Positions 9,063-18,061 of a stretch of DNA of 64,000 bases are shown here, one piece after another (the stretch's first letter is position 1; every line of letters starts with the position of its first letter). Below the pieces are notes generated by a model, which did not search any database, had not been told where the DNA came from, and saw nothing but the letters and a program-made list of their open reading frames with translations. The stretch is from NCBI RefSeq assembly GCF_902726565.1, contig NZ_CACVAF010000010.1, positions 62,001 to 126,000 on the forward strand, written 5' to 3'. The translations under genes were made by a program, and so were the position numbers. The stretch comes from Yersinia vastinensis (GTDB taxonomy: Bacteria; Pseudomonadota; Gammaproteobacteria; Enterobacterales; Enterobacteriaceae).

Positions 9063-10895
9063 TTAGTCATCGTTATTATCAACATGGTCACGGATCATCG
9101 CCATAAACGGCGCGCCAAAACGCTCCAGTTTACGTTGCCCAACACCATTGACACTCAATAGCTCGCTGGCGGTAATGGGCATCTGTTCAGCCATCTCTAG
9201 CAAGGTCGCGTCATTAAACACCACATAAGGCGGAATATTGCCCTCATCGGCGATAGATTTACGCAGTTTGCGTAACTTCGCGAACAATTTGCGATCATAA
9301 TTGCCGCCATAAGATTTCTGGTTGGCACTACTGCGCACTTTTAAGCTCTGAATACGCGGTACAGCCAGTTGTAAGGGTAATTCAGCACGCAGTATCGGAC
9401 GTGCCGCTTCCGTCAACTGTAAGGCGGAGAACATCGCAATATTTTGGCTCAATAAACCGAGGTGAATAAGCTGACGTAATACACTGACCCAGTGTTCATG
9501 GCTTTGTTCGCGGCCAATACCGTACACCGAGAGTTTGTCATGGCCAAATTCACGAATACGCTGATTATTGGCCCCGCGCAATACTTCAACGATATACCCC
9601 AAACCAAAACGCTGCCCCACCCGATATACGCATGACAACGCTTTTTGCGCGTCAGCTAGCCCATCGTAGCGCTTTGGTGGGTCAAGGCAGATATCACAGT
9701 TACCACAAGATTGCTGTTTGCCCTCACCAAAATAGTTGAGCAAAACCAATCGACGGCAGGTTTGCGCTTCAGCAAAAGCCCCCATCGCATTAAGTTTATG
9801 TCGCTCAATATCTTGTTGTGCACCAGCGGGCTTCTCTTCTAGACAGCGGCGCAGCCACGCCATATCTGCCGGGTCATACAGCAGCATGGCTTCTGCGGGT
9901 AAACCATCACGCCCCGCACGGCCCGTTTCCTGATAGTAAGATTCAATCGTGCGAGGAATGTCAAAATGCACCACAAAGCGAACGTTGGGTTTGTTTATCC
10001 CCATACCGAAAGCCACCGTGGCAACCACGACTTGCAAGTCATCACGCTGAAATGCTTCTTGCACTTGTGCGCGACGTTCATTATCCAGCCCGGCGTGATA
10101 AGCGGCAACGCTCAGGCCACGGCTTTGCAAACGAGCGGTGGTGTCTTCCACTTTTGCCCGGCTGTTGCAGTAAATAATGCCACTTTTACCACGCTGGTCT
10201 TGGACAAAACGCCACAGTTGATCGAGCGGTTTAAACTTCTCGACCAGCGTGTAGCGGATATTGGGGCGGTCAAAGCTGCTGACCTGAATCAGCGGCTGAT
10301 CCAAATTGAGCAAACGCACAATATCGCCACGCGTCGCTTCGTCGGCTGTGGCGGTCAGTGCAATAACGGGCAAATCAGGGAAGCGTTGCTTTAACTGGCC
10401 CAGAGCACGGTATTCTGGGCGGAAATCATGCCCCCATTGGGAGATACAGTGCGCTTCATCCACCGCCAATAACGCAGGACGCCACTGATGCAGTTGATCA
10501 AGAAAACTGTCCATCACCAGACGTTCTGGCGCGATATATAGCAGCTTAATCTGACCGCTGCGACACCCATCCATCACCGCTAATTGCTGTTCACGTGTTT
10601 GCGATGAGTTTAAGCACCCCGCCCCCACGCCATAAGCCAGCAGTTGGTCAACCTGATCTTTCATCAGGGAGATTAAAGGAGAAACCACCAGTGTCAGCCC
10701 ATCTGTCACCAGCGCCGGAATCTGATAACACAAGGATTTACCCCCGCCGGTTGGCATCACTACCAGACAATCTTGTCCTGATAGGGTGGCGTTGATAATT
10801 TCCTGTTGTCCGGGCCGGAATTGCTGGTAGCCGAAAGTCTCTCGCAATACTTGCTCTGCCAGTAATTCCCGATTTATCACTGCTGCGGTTGACAC
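9063..10895 (-). CDS. recQ: ATP-dependent DNA helicase RecQ
   Basis: A 3'-5' superfamily 2 helicase of the RecF pathway. Walker A MPTGGGKS (about residues 47-54), DEAH box ([16 protein letters not shown]), motif VI ([12 protein letters not shown]), four zinc-binding cysteines (CRR... CGNCDIC), a winged-helix RQC domain and a C-terminal HRDC domain (about 535-605) occur in the expected order. The frame has no early ATG. I place the start at GTG 10895 (610 aa), preceded by GGGGAAG; TTG 10907 would add four residues. Both starts are non-ATG. Confidence 0.96.
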   Translation of the reverse strand: MSTAAVINRELLAEQVLRETFGYQQFRPGQQEIINATLSGQDCLVVMPTGGGKSLCYQIPALVTDGLTLVVSPLISLMKDQVDQLLAYGVGAGCLNSSQTREQQLAVMDGCRSGQIKLLYIAPERLVMDSFLDQLHQWRPALLAVDEAHCISQWGHDFRPEYRALGQLKQRFPDLPVIALTATADEATRGDIVRLLNLDQPLIQVSSFDRPNIRYTLVEKFKPLDQLWRFVQDQRGKSGIIYCNSRAKVEDTTARLQSRGLSVAAYHAGLDNERRAQVQEAFQRDDLQVVVATVAFGMGINKPNVRFVVHFDIPRTIESYYQETGRAGRDGLPAEAMLLYDPADMAWLRRCLEEKPAGAQQDIERHKLNAMGAFAEAQTCRRLVLLNYFGEGKQQSCGNCDICLDPPKRYDGLADAQKALSCVYRVGQRFGLGYIVEVLRGANNQRIREFGHDKLSVYGIGREQSHEHWVSVLRQLIHLGLLSQNIAMFSALQLTEAARPILRAELPLQLAVPRIQSLKVRSSANQKSYGGNYDRKLFAKLRKLRKSIADEGNIPPYVVFNDATLLEMAEQMPITASELLSVNGVGQRKLERFGAPFMAMIRDHVDNNDD

Positions 10896-10920
10896 ACTCT
10901 TCCCCAACTATTAGATCTGC

Positions 10921-10942
10921 ACAGGCCGGCTAACCGGCCTGT
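10921..10942. terminator. Strong hairpin between pldA and recQ
   Basis: ACAGGCCGG-CTAA-CCGGCCTGT is a perfect 9-bp stem with a tetraloop, downstream of pldA on the minus strand. There is no T-tract after it on that strand, so it may be a stabiliser or Rho-assisted terminator. Confidence 0.55.
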
Positions 10943-10971
10943 GTCTAAAACTTTTCTAACGCCGGATGACG

Positions 10972-11850
10972 TTAAAGGACATCATTCAACATGATACCCA
11001 TACCCACCCGAGTTTGCCTAAAGTTATAGTCAATCATTGATTCGCCATAACCGCTGAACACTTGGGTATAGAAACGAACATGCTTAGTGATAGGGTAGCT
11101 CCAACCCATTTCAGCGCCGCCGTAACCGGTATTCCAGTTATAGTGGCCATCAACACTGAACACACTATTACCCAATGCATAACCGACTTTCAGGCGGTAA
11201 TAACCCATGTACTTATTGATATCCGGGTTATCATCTTTTTCATCGCTTTCAGGCAGACGATACCAAGGTTTCAGGTCAATTTCCAAGTCACCGCGCTGGG
11301 CCATGACACGGGTATAAATACGATCCCAGCTACGTGACGTTGGGTCTGCCTTACCATTTGACTGGTGGTTATAACCAAACTCGACTTCACGGAATGTCCA
11401 GCCGGCAAACTCATAATCGGTTGCCCATGCTAGGAATAATTGCGGTTCATAGTTGGTTTCACGGAAAGGCGAAGATTCATCTTTATTGGATGCCTGCCAC
11501 CAAGAACGCTGGGTGTAGGACGCACCCAGTAATGAATTATCACCCGCAATACCACGCCAGATCGGAAAGCCTAAACTCAGTTGGAATTTAACTTCGTCCT
11601 TTTTGGCATTTTCAGCCCAGTCATAAGAGCTGATGGCGTTTTTATTGATATCACTAGTATAGGTATACAGTAGATAGTTAGTTTCATACGGATAAAGCAG
11701 GAATGGATTATCGTGATCCTGCAACATTGCCGCGATAATACTGCCACGCACCGTAGGCGCGTCGTGAATCTTCTCAACCGTTGCGACTTCTGCTTGCGCC
11801 AATGCTGGCACCAGTAACAAAGCCATTAATATCTGCCAAAATCTTCCCAT
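10972..11850 (-). CDS. pldA: Outer-membrane phospholipase A1 (OMPLA)
   Basis: A 12-strand beta-barrel lipase that is active as a Ca2+-dependent dimer in the outer membrane. The precursor is 292 aa with a signal peptide ending at about residue 20 (PALAQA). The catalytic HxS is at H162/S164 (YNHQSNG), which correspond to His142/Ser144 of mature E. coli OMPLA. The third triad position, Asn156 in E. coli, is aspartate here (D176 in SRSWDRIYT). The protein ends in a barrel-type strand. Alternating hydrophobic strands fill the remaining sequence. Confidence 0.95.
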   Translation of the reverse strand: MGRFWQILMALLLVPALAQAEVATVEKIHDAPTVRGSIIAAMLQDHDNPFLLYPYETNYLLYTYTSDINKNAISSYDWAENAKKDEVKFQLSLGFPIWRGIAGDNSLLGASYTQRSWWQASNKDESSPFRETNYEPQLFLAWATDYEFAGWTFREVEFGYNHQSNGKADPTSRSWDRIYTRVMAQRGDLEIDLKPWYRLPESDEKDDNPDINKYMGYYRLKVGYALGNSVFSVDGHYNWNTGYGGAEMGWSYPITKHVRFYTQVFSGYGESMIDYNFRQTRVGMGIMLNDVL

Positions 11851-12047
11851 TATTCCCCCATCACCTTACGAATTATTTCTATTTGTAATGAAAACAGCTC
11901 ATTCTACACACAAATGTTATCTGGGATTAGTGTTGTTTATATTTATGATTTAACGACTGGAAAACAACAAAATAGGAGCATAAAATAAACAACTCATTAA
12001 CTTACAATATTATTGCCAGCCAATAGTAACGAAGAGAACAGAGTACA

Positions 12048-12518
12048 ATGCCAGTAACACCCTTAACGCTAGAAGAAGCTCGCCGTGTCATCGGGGAGAT
12101 TTTTGTCTATCACATGCCATTCAACCGTGAATTAGGTCTGAAACTAACCCGCTTTGAGCAAGATTACGCTGAAATTACTTTCGACAATAATGACAAGCTG
12201 GTGGGTAATATTGCGCAAAGAATTCTACATGGTGGCGTTATCGCCGCTGTGCTGGATGTTGCCGCCGGATTAGTTTGCGTTGGTAACAGTCTGGTTCGCC
12301 ACGAGCCATTGATTCAAGAACAACTGCAAATGAAACTCGCTAAAATGGGGACTATCGATCTGCGTGTCGATTATTTACGCCCCGGTCGTGGTGAGCATTT
12401 TATTGCCAGCAGCAGTATTTTACGCAGTGGGAATAAGGTATCAGTGGCTCGAGTTGAGTTACATAATGAACAGCAAATTCATATCGCCAGCGCAACAGCG
12501 ACCTATCTGGTGGGGTAA
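12048..12518 (+). CDS. yigI: Hotdog-fold acyl-CoA thioesterase YigI
   Basis: A 156-aa PaaI/hotdog-type thioesterase. [19 protein letters not shown] contains the HGG-x-D core of the active site. [18 protein letters not shown] and the ending SATATYLVG are nearly identical to E. coli YigI, which acts on medium- and long-chain acyl-CoA. It is divergent from pldA across about 200 bp of AT-rich sequence. An ERIC-like repeat follows the stop codon. Confidence 0.92.
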   Translation: MPVTPLTLEEARRVIGEIFVYHMPFNRELGLKLTRFEQDYAEITFDNNDKLVGNIAQRILHGGVIAAVLDVAAGLVCVGNSLVRHEPLIQEQLQMKLAKMGTIDLRVDYLRPGRGEHFIASSSILRSGNKVSVARVELHNEQQIHIASATATYLVG

Positions 12519-12532
12519 TTAGACCCAATAGA

Positions 12533-12631
12533 TTTCGAGTTGCAGGTCGGTGGTAACTGAATAAACCCGAGGAGTTGATATCACTCAATGACTTGGATGA
12601 ATGATGTTAGCCAGCCCCCTGCATCTTGAAA
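12533..12631. repeat. ERIC-like palindromic repeat with terminal inverted repeats
   Basis: The ends TTTCGAGTTGCAGG and CCTGCATCTTGAAA are inverted repeats matching at 12 of 14 positions. The core, AACCCGAGGAGTTGATATC followed by AATGACTTGGATGAATGATG, aligns with the ERIC core GAATCCCCAGGAGCTTACAT / AAGTGACTGGGGTGAGCG. The element is about 99 bp, degenerate, and sits between yigI and rarD, so it may form part of both transcripts' untranslated region. Confidence 0.6.
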
Positions 12632-12720
12632 GATGACAGATATAGACCTTCATCGGTGATGATTAGTCGCTCGAAGTTCAGTACACTCACCGCATCTCCT
12701 TTCTTGTTCCGAGCCACACC

Positions 12721-13611
12721 ATGGATAAACAACGAACCCGTCAGGGCATTTTCTTTGCTCTGGCTGCCTATTTTATTTGGGGTATTGCCCCTGCTTATTT
12801 CAAGCTAATCCAACAGGTGCCGGCTGACGAAATTTTGACTCATCGGATTATCTGGTCATTTTTCTTTATGCTGATACTGCTTACCGTCAGCCGCAATTGG
12901 CCGCAAGTTCGCAGTGCCTGTAGAAATCATAAGCGGCTGTTATTGCTGGCCGTTACCGCCGTATTGATTGCCAGTAACTGGCTATTGTTTATCTGGGCGG
13001 TCAACCACAACCATATGCTGGAAGCCAGTTTGGGTTACTTTATTAATCCGTTGGTCAATGTGCTATTTGGCATGCTATTTCTTGGCGAACGTTTTCGTCG
13101 GATGCAATGGGTGGCTGTGGCATTGGCTTTTGGCGGTGTGTTAATTCAGCTATGGCAATTTGGCTCATTGCCCGTCATTGGGCTGGGTTTGGCAATCACC
13201 TTTGCCTTATATGGCCTGATACGCAAAAAAATTGGGATTGATGCCCAGACGGGCATGCTGGTTGAAACTATGTGGTTATTGCCTATCGCGGCAGTCTATC
13301 TGTTCTTTATTGCCGATAGCCCAACCAGCCACCTGAGCGCCAATACCTGGTCTCTGAATATCTTATTAGCCGCCGCCGGGGTGATAACCACTATTCCGCT
13401 GCTGTTCTTCACCGCTGCGGCTACCCGTTTGCGCCTGTCTACGCTGGGCTTCTTCCAGTATTTGGGGCCAACACTGATGTTTATTCTGGCAGTAACCTTC
13501 TACGGAGAGACTATCGGTAACGATAAAATGGTGACTTTCGCCTTTATCTGGGCGGCATTGTTACTGTTTACGCTAGATGCGCTCTACACCCAACGCAAGC
13601 TACGTACCTAA
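12721..13611 (+). CDS. rarD: EamA-family transporter RarD
   Basis: A ten-helix inner-membrane protein of the drug/metabolite transporter superfamily, 296 aa. It contains two EamA repeats; the first starts GIFFALAAYFIWGIAPAYFK. The family is named from chloramphenicol sensitivity in Pseudomonas, and the physiological substrate is unknown. Gene order yigI-rarD-corA is the same as in E. coli. It is convergent with corA, with a perfect hairpin between. Confidence 0.92.
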   Translation: MDKQRTRQGIFFALAAYFIWGIAPAYFKLIQQVPADEILTHRIIWSFFFMLILLTVSRNWPQVRSACRNHKRLLLLAVTAVLIASNWLLFIWAVNHNHMLEASLGYFINPLVNVLFGMLFLGERFRRMQWVAVALAFGGVLIQLWQFGSLPVIGLGLAITFALYGLIRKKIGIDAQTGMLVETMWLLPIAAVYLFFIADSPTSHLSANTWSLNILLAAAGVITTIPLLFFTAAATRLRLSTLGFFQYLGPTLMFILAVTFYGETIGNDKMVTFAFIWAALLLFTLDALYTQRKLRT

Positions 13612-13633
13612 CCATCACGCTCCCCCAAGAACT

Positions 13634-13660
13634 GGAGTTGCAGCTAACGCCTGCAACTCC
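13634..13660. terminator. Perfect hairpin between convergent rarD and corA
   Basis: GGAGTTGCAG-CTAACGC-CTGCAACTCC is a 10-bp perfect stem. It lacks a T-tract. The arms resemble the termini of the ERIC-like element at 12533-12631, so it could be a repeat that lost its core and now serves as a bidirectional terminator. Confidence 0.6.
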
Positions 13661-13670
13661 AAGCGTCAGA

Positions 13671-14621
13671 CTAAAGCCAGTTTTTACGTTTGAAATACAG
13701 GTATGGCGCTAAACCGGCAATAATCATCAAGCTAATTGCCCCTGGGTAACCGAACGACCAGCGCAGCTCAGGCATAAACTCAAAGTTCATCCCGTAGCTG
13801 GATGCCACCAATGTTGGAGGCAGGAAGACCACCGAGACCACTGAGAAGATCTTGATAATGCGGTTCTGCTCGATATTGATAAAGCCCATCGCCGCCTGCA
13901 TCAGGAAGTTAACTTTCTGGAACAGGGATTCATTATGTGGCAACAGAGATTCGATATCGCGCAGGACCTCGCGTGCCTGTTCCAATTGGCTGCTTGGCAA
14001 ACGCGCTTTGCGTACCAGAAAATTCAGCGCCCGCTGAGTATCCATCAGACACAATCGAACTTTCCAGCCGATATCTTCCTGCTCTGCTAAGGTAGACAGC
14101 GCCGCATCATACTCATCACCTTGCTGACCTTCCATAATGACGCGGCTCAGTGCTTCCAAATCGCTGTAAATATTTTCGATTTCATCAGCTAGCTGTTCAA
14201 TTTTGGTTTCGAACAGATCCAACAACAGTTCATAAGCATTGCCATCAACCAGCGTCTGGTTACGTGCACGCATACGGTACAACCGAAATGCCGGTAATTC
14301 GCGCTCACGCAGGGTATAGAGACGGCCATCACGGATAGTAAATGCCACAGTCGAGTTACCGGCGTGGTCTTCTGCATCTTCGTAGTAGAAGAAGGAGTGG
14401 ATATGCAGACCATCCTCATCTTCAAAGAATCGTGCGGAGGCTTCGATATCATCCAGCTCTGGCCGAGTGGCCAGGCTTTGCCCCAATTCAGACTGGACGC
14501 GTTCCCGCTCCCCCTCTTCCGGCTCGACTAAATCGACCCAAAGTGAGGTAGTCAGGTCATCTGATTCATCCAGCTCCAAACGGGATAAGCGATTGTTACT
14601 TAATTTAAATGCGCTCAGCAT
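13671..14621 (-). CDS. corA: Magnesium/cobalt/nickel channel CorA
   Basis: A homopentameric inner-membrane Mg2+ channel. The 316 aa comprise a large cytoplasmic domain and two C-terminal helices. The selectivity motif GMN lies in [12 protein letters not shown] at the end of TM1, and the protein ends YFKRKNWL as in E. coli. I chose the ATG at 14621, which gives [10 protein letters not shown] and has AAGGGAG nine bases upstream. The frame extends to 14669 but the extra 16 residues have no family match. A leader of about 250 nt precedes it, described separately. Confidence 0.97.
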   Translation of the reverse strand: MLSAFKLSNNRLSRLELDESDDLTTSLWVDLVEPEEGERERVQSELGQSLATRPELDDIEASARFFEDEDGLHIHSFFYYEDAEDHAGNSTVAFTIRDGRLYTLRERELPAFRLYRMRARNQTLVDGNAYELLLDLFETKIEQLADEIENIYSDLEALSRVIMEGQQGDEYDAALSTLAEQEDIGWKVRLCLMDTQRALNFLVRKARLPSSQLEQAREVLRDIESLLPHNESLFQKVNFLMQAAMGFINIEQNRIIKIFSVVSVVFLPPTLVASSYGMNFEFMPELRWSFGYPGAISLMIIAGLAPYLYFKRKNWL

Positions 14622-14760
14622 GTGCCAAAACTCCCTTGCGGTGTGGATAGGGGAAACGCATTGAAGCACAGAAACAGGTGAGTATTGAAATACCGTTTGT
14701 TTCAGACCATAAGGAGATCTGACTCAAAGCGACGGTTTAGCGGGGTCGCTGACAACCACG

Positions 14761-14790
14761 AAGGCTATCAGCAAAGATGAGGATAGCCTT
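14761..14790 (-). promoter_or_regulatory. Hairpin in corA leader
   Basis: AAGGCTATC and GATAGCCTT are perfect 9-bp inverted arms around a 12-nt loop. On the minus strand the stem begins at the stop codon of the candidate leader ORF. It could be part of a translation-sensitive transcription control element like that known in Salmonella corA. Confidence 0.6.
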
Positions 14791-14860
14791 AGAAGTTGCA
14801 CCATATGAACAGGTTTTTGAGCCAGTATCTACTGGGTGTGTCCAAGGCGAATGTCCTCAT
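14789..14860 (-). CDS. Candidate corA leader peptide (23 aa)
   Basis: A short frame translates to MRTFALDTPSRYWLKNLFIW followed by CNF and stop. It starts about 10 nt after the predicted transcription start and its TAA overlaps the first arm of the 14761-14790 hairpin. No good Shine-Dalgarno sequence is visible, so initiation could be close to leaderless. Salmonella corA has a leader ORF, corL, whose translation governs Rho-dependent termination; position and context match that role, but I did not compare sequences. It is an inference from position. Confidence 0.45.
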   Translation of the reverse strand: MRTFALDTPSRYWLKNLFIWCNF

Positions 14861-14876
14861 CAAGAATAGTGCGCGC

Positions 14877-14906
14877 ATGTTACGCCGAGAAGAAAAAGAC
14901 TGTCAA
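14877..14906 (-). promoter_or_regulatory. Sigma-70 promoter for corA
   Basis: On the minus strand TTGACA (14901-14906) is followed by 18 bp and TAACAT (14877-14882). Transcription would start near 14870, giving a leader of about 250 nt before corA. Confidence 0.7.
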
Positions 14907-14972
14907 CCGGTTAAAAGTAGGTACTCCCTAACGAATATCAGAAAGTGCGACGTAGAGTGATGTGAGTAAAAA

Positions 14973-15002
14973 AAACCGAGGCCTACAGCAGCCTCGGTTT
15001 TG
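14973..15002. terminator. Intrinsic terminator
   Basis: AAAACCGAGGC and GCCTCGGTTTT form an 11-bp stem with an 8-nt loop and A/T tracts on both sides. It ends the minus-strand operon whose last gene stops at 15078 and could also stop plus-strand transcription. Confidence 0.9.
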
Positions 15003-15077
15003 TGTACCCTGCATCTTCATTCAACCAATAATCAGGCAAAATTCACAAACAGGCTTTCCCTTTGGTATTGGCAAATA

Positions 15078-15908
15078 TCAACGTTTTATATTTTTAAACT
15101 GCTTAGTGGTGTCTGTCAGTGCAATTTCGGTCGGTAACCGCTCCATAGAACTGGCACCGTAGAATCCATCACATTGTGGGCAATTATCCATGATGTACTG
15201 AGCGTCTTCCGGGGTCGAAATTGGCCCGCCGTGGCACAAGACAATAATATCCTCACGCACAGCTTTTGCTGCGGCCGCCCACTCATTAATCAATGGCACG
15301 CAATCGGCCAATTTCAGCGCCGTATCAGCACCAATATTACCGCCGGTCGTCAGCCCCATATGAGGAACAATAATATCGGCCCCCGCTTGCGTCATGGCGA
15401 CAGCATCCGCCGCACTGAAGACATAAGGCGTCGTCAGCAAATCTTTTTCATGAGCCAAGCGGATCATTTCTACTTCAAGGCCATAACCCATGCCCGTTTC
15501 TTCAAGATTTGCGCGGAAGTTACCATCAATTAAACCAACGGTTGGGAAGTTCTGCACGCCAGAAAAACCCAAGTCTTTCAACTGGTCCAAAAAGTGATCG
15601 AACTGGCAGAATGGGTCTGTGCCATTCACACCAGCCAGTACCGGTGTATTTTTGACGACTGGCAGTACCTCTTTGGCCATGTCGACCACGATTTCATTGG
15701 CATTGCCATACGCAAGCAACCCCGCCAGCGAACCACGCCCCGCCATACGGTAACGGCCTGAGTTATAGATAACGATTAAATCAATACCACCCGCTTCTTC
15801 ACATTTGGCTGACAACCCCGTTCCCGCACCGCCGCCGATAATGGGTTCGCGACGGGCAATCATGTCCCGGAATTTGGCTAATATGGCCTGACGCTGAAAT
15901 TTTGGCAT
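15078..15908 (-). CDS. Phosphoenolpyruvate hydrolase-like TIM-barrel protein
   Basis: A 276-aa protein that I recognise as the TIM-barrel 'PEP hydrolase / signal transduction' family (PF09370 type). Typical segments are [20 protein letters not shown] near residue 19, [35 protein letters not shown] and the ending [12 protein letters not shown]. In plants and fungi this domain forms the C-terminal half of Tm-1-like proteins. Here it is a separate gene, 25 bp downstream of the Tm-1 N-terminal homologue. A GGGGAGA ribosome-binding site precedes the ATG. The biochemical role in bacteria is not established. Confidence 0.85.
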   Translation of the reverse strand: MPKFQRQAILAKFRDMIARREPIIGGGAGTGLSAKCEEAGGIDLIVIYNSGRYRMAGRGSLAGLLAYGNANEIVVDMAKEVLPVVKNTPVLAGVNGTDPFCQFDHFLDQLKDLGFSGVQNFPTVGLIDGNFRANLEETGMGYGLEVEMIRLAHEKDLLTTPYVFSAADAVAMTQAGADIIVPHMGLTTGGNIGADTALKLADCVPLINEWAAAAKAVREDIIVLCHGGPISTPEDAQYIMDNCPQCDGFYGASSMERLPTEIALTDTTKQFKNIKR

Positions 15909-15933
15909 ATGTTTCTCCCCTAATTAAATGGCC

Positions 15934-17151
15934 CTAATGGGTTGGGCTTTTTGCTATTTCTTTAAAGTTTTCTACCGCAGCCTGTGCAAATTCAGGATCA
16001 TTAATATTGAACGGATAATGCACTAAGCGGCGTTTGTCGGTTTGAATAACGGTCTCTTCCAGTGTTTGAATAAAGGCTTTCAGGGCTTTTTCATCCCAGA
16101 ACGGCTGACCGGGAGCATCCAATGCCGAGAAGCCGCCCTCTGGAATTAAGAAGCGCACCTCCCCCTGACAACGATTGAGTTTCTCGCCAATCCAACGCGC
16201 CATTTGGATATTTTCTTGCTCAGTGGTGCGCATTAACGTGACTTGCGCATTATGTTTATAGAATAAACGGTCTGAATATTTTGCAGGAATGGTTGCTGGG
16301 CTACCAAAATTGACCATATCCAAGGCACCACAGGAGCCGACGTAAGGGATATTAGTGTGGGCAATAGTATCGAATCGTTCTGGCCCACAGGCTAATACGC
16401 CATCAAATAACAAGTCACACACTTCGGTGGTGGTCAGGTCCAGCGCTCCGGCCAATAAGCCACTTTCAGCTAATTTTTCCATCGCCTTACCGCCACTGCC
16501 CGTGGCGTGGAAAACCAGACAATCATATTCTGACGACAATGCCGCACTGACCGCCTGGATACAGGGAGTGGTTACGCCAAACATGGTCAACCCCAGCGCC
16601 GGCTTGTCATCGGTTGCCACCTCAGCTTTGGCAAAGTAAACCGCTCCGGCAATTTGATGGGCGGCATTACTCAATACTCGGCGAGAAATACGATTAAGCC
16701 CGGCAATATCGGTGACTGAATACATCATGGCGATATCACTCGCGTCGATATAACCGGAAACATCACCCGAAGCCATAGTAGAAACCATCAGTTTAGGAAT
16801 ACCGATGGGCAAACTTTGCATTGCAGGAGTGATTAATGCCGTGCCGCCAGATCCCCCCAGACCTAACAGTGCAGCAACATCCTCACGGCTATTAATAAAC
16901 CCCTCGAAAGCCAGCGCCATTGCACTTATCGCCCGCCCTCGATCACCACAAAAGACCGCTTGTCGTCCATCCGGGTGATAGCTCGCGACCATCTCAGCCG
17001 AGATATCCGCACCACTGGCCCGTGGACCTTCTTTCGTCGATAAATCAACCGTGACTGTCGTCAAGCCGGTGGCTTTAATCAATTCACTGACATATGTCAG
17101 CTCTTCACCTTTGGTATCTGTCGTGGTCGCAATATAAATTTGACGAGGCAT
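15934..17151 (-). CDS. Tm-1-like ATP-binding protein (UPF0261)
   Basis: A 405-aa UPF0261/Tm-1-like protein (PF06792 type). The N-terminus [20 protein letters not shown] is characteristic. A glycine-rich stretch [17 protein letters not shown] near residues 94-110 and [13 protein letters not shown] near 215 are probable nucleotide-binding loops; [12 protein letters not shown] is near 273. The tomato homologue binds a tobamovirus replication protein; the bacterial function is unknown. AGAAGGA precedes the ATG. It is the first gene of a two-gene operon divergent from a TetR regulator, with two palindromes between them. Confidence 0.87.
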   Translation of the reverse strand: MPRQIYIATTTDTKGEELTYVSELIKATGLTTVTVDLSTKEGPRASGADISAEMVASYHPDGRQAVFCGDRGRAISAMALAFEGFINSREDVAALLGLGGSGGTALITPAMQSLPIGIPKLMVSTMASGDVSGYIDASDIAMMYSVTDIAGLNRISRRVLSNAAHQIAGAVYFAKAEVATDDKPALGLTMFGVTTPCIQAVSAALSSEYDCLVFHATGSGGKAMEKLAESGLLAGALDLTTTEVCDLLFDGVLACGPERFDTIAHTNIPYVGSCGALDMVNFGSPATIPAKYSDRLFYKHNAQVTLMRTTEQENIQMARWIGEKLNRCQGEVRFLIPEGGFSALDAPGQPFWDEKALKAFIQTLEETVIQTDKRRLVHYPFNINDPEFAQAAVENFKEIAKSPTH

Positions 17152-17254
17152 CTGAACATCCTTCTATGAATGCGCTAACAGCTCACTTTTTATTGGATAT
17201 TTATGTTCTTTCACTGCTGGATAATGAAGCGAGTTGGTTAAGATGGAACCATAT

Positions 17255-17270
17255 TGAGACTGTAGTATCA
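17255..17270. promoter_or_regulatory. Imperfect palindromic operator (copy 1)
   Basis: TGAGACTGTAGTATCA matches the core of the second palindrome (TGAGACTCTAGTCTCA) at 14 of 16 positions. It lies between the Tm-1-like gene and the tetR-type gene, exactly 42 bp from the second copy. It is a likely binding site for the local TetR protein. Confidence 0.65.
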
Positions 17271-17291
17271 TTTGCGCAAAGTGCATTATTC

Positions 17292-17317
17292 AATTATGAG
17301 ACTCTAGTCTCATAATT
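17292..17317. promoter_or_regulatory. Near-perfect 26-bp palindromic operator (copy 2)
   Basis: AATTATGAGACT and AGTCTCATAATT are perfect 12-bp inverted arms around a 2-bp centre. Its size and symmetry are typical of TetR-family operators. It is about 90 bp upstream of the proposed GTG start of the regulator. Confidence 0.8.
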
Positions 17318-17404
17318 AGTTTGAATGCAGGGTTCTTTCGTGGCGATGTGTGCAAACGGTTTGTTATAGTGAGAACAAAGACGACCAGTCCCTCAGGAGG
17401 GACC

Positions 17405-18061
17405 GTGAATAATCAGGGTAAACAAGAGCGCGCTTCTCCCTCGTTAACCACCATCAGGGCCAGAACCCGGCGGTTACTCATCGACACCGCAATGTCGATG
17501 TACGAGCAAGGCGCGTTTCCATCCATAACCGAAGTGGCCAATGCCGCTCAACTTTCCCGTGCTACGGCTTATCGCTATTTCCCAACACAAAGTGCGCTGG
17601 TTTCTGCCATGGTTGACGAAAGCCTTGGCCCGATATTGTCGTGGAAACCGACCCAACCCGATGCTCGTCAACGCATTGCTGAGTTACTCTCCTTTGCTTA
17701 TCCGCGCATGTTGCAACACGAAGGCGTGCTGCGAGCCGCGTTGCATCTCTCATTACAGCAATGGGCTGATAACCGTAATCATCCAAACGATGAAGAAAAG
17801 TTAGTTCGTGGTAACCGTAAGCGGCTACTAAAGTTGGCCGTCGAGCCATTGGAAGGCAAGCTGGCACCAGAAGCACTGCAACGGGTAATCCATGCCTTTT
17901 CATTAATTTACGGGTCAGAAGTTTTTATGGTGCTCAAAGATATTTGGCACTTAGATGAAGCAGGAATTCAGGATGTCACTCAATGGATGGGCAAAGCTAT
18001 TTTGTTGCAGGCGGAAACCGATGCACGTCTAGCCGCTCAGGATGAAAGCGAAAAACGCTAA
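17405..18061 (+). CDS. TetR/AcrR-family transcriptional regulator
   Basis: A helix-turn-helix repressor-type protein of about 218 aa. The HTH region FPSITEVANAAQLSRATAYR then YFPTQSALVSAM is near residues 39-70, preceded by the usual helix RRLLIDTAMSMYEQG. The C-terminal ligand domain is not recognised, so the effector is unknown. I chose GTG 17405 because AGGAGG lies just upstream (spacing only 4 nt). A longer frame from 17321 would start immediately after the 26-bp palindrome, leaving no room for a ribosome site. It is divergent from the Tm-1-like operon and probably controls it and itself. Its stop codon merges with an ERIC fragment. Confidence 0.85.
   Translation: MNNQGKQERASPSLTTIRARTRRLLIDTAMSMYEQGAFPSITEVANAAQLSRATAYRYFPTQSALVSAMVDESLGPILSWKPTQPDARQRIAELLSFAYPRMLQHEGVLRAALHLSLQQWADNRNHPNDEEKLVRGNRKRLLKLAVEPLEGKLAPEALQRVIHAFSLIYGSEVFMVLKDIWHLDEAGIQDVTQWMGKAILLQAETDARLAAQDESEKR

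Noticed and set aside
9966-10394. 142-codon plus-strand frame inside recQ
   Set aside because: Opposite the conserved helicase motifs of recQ; no family features.
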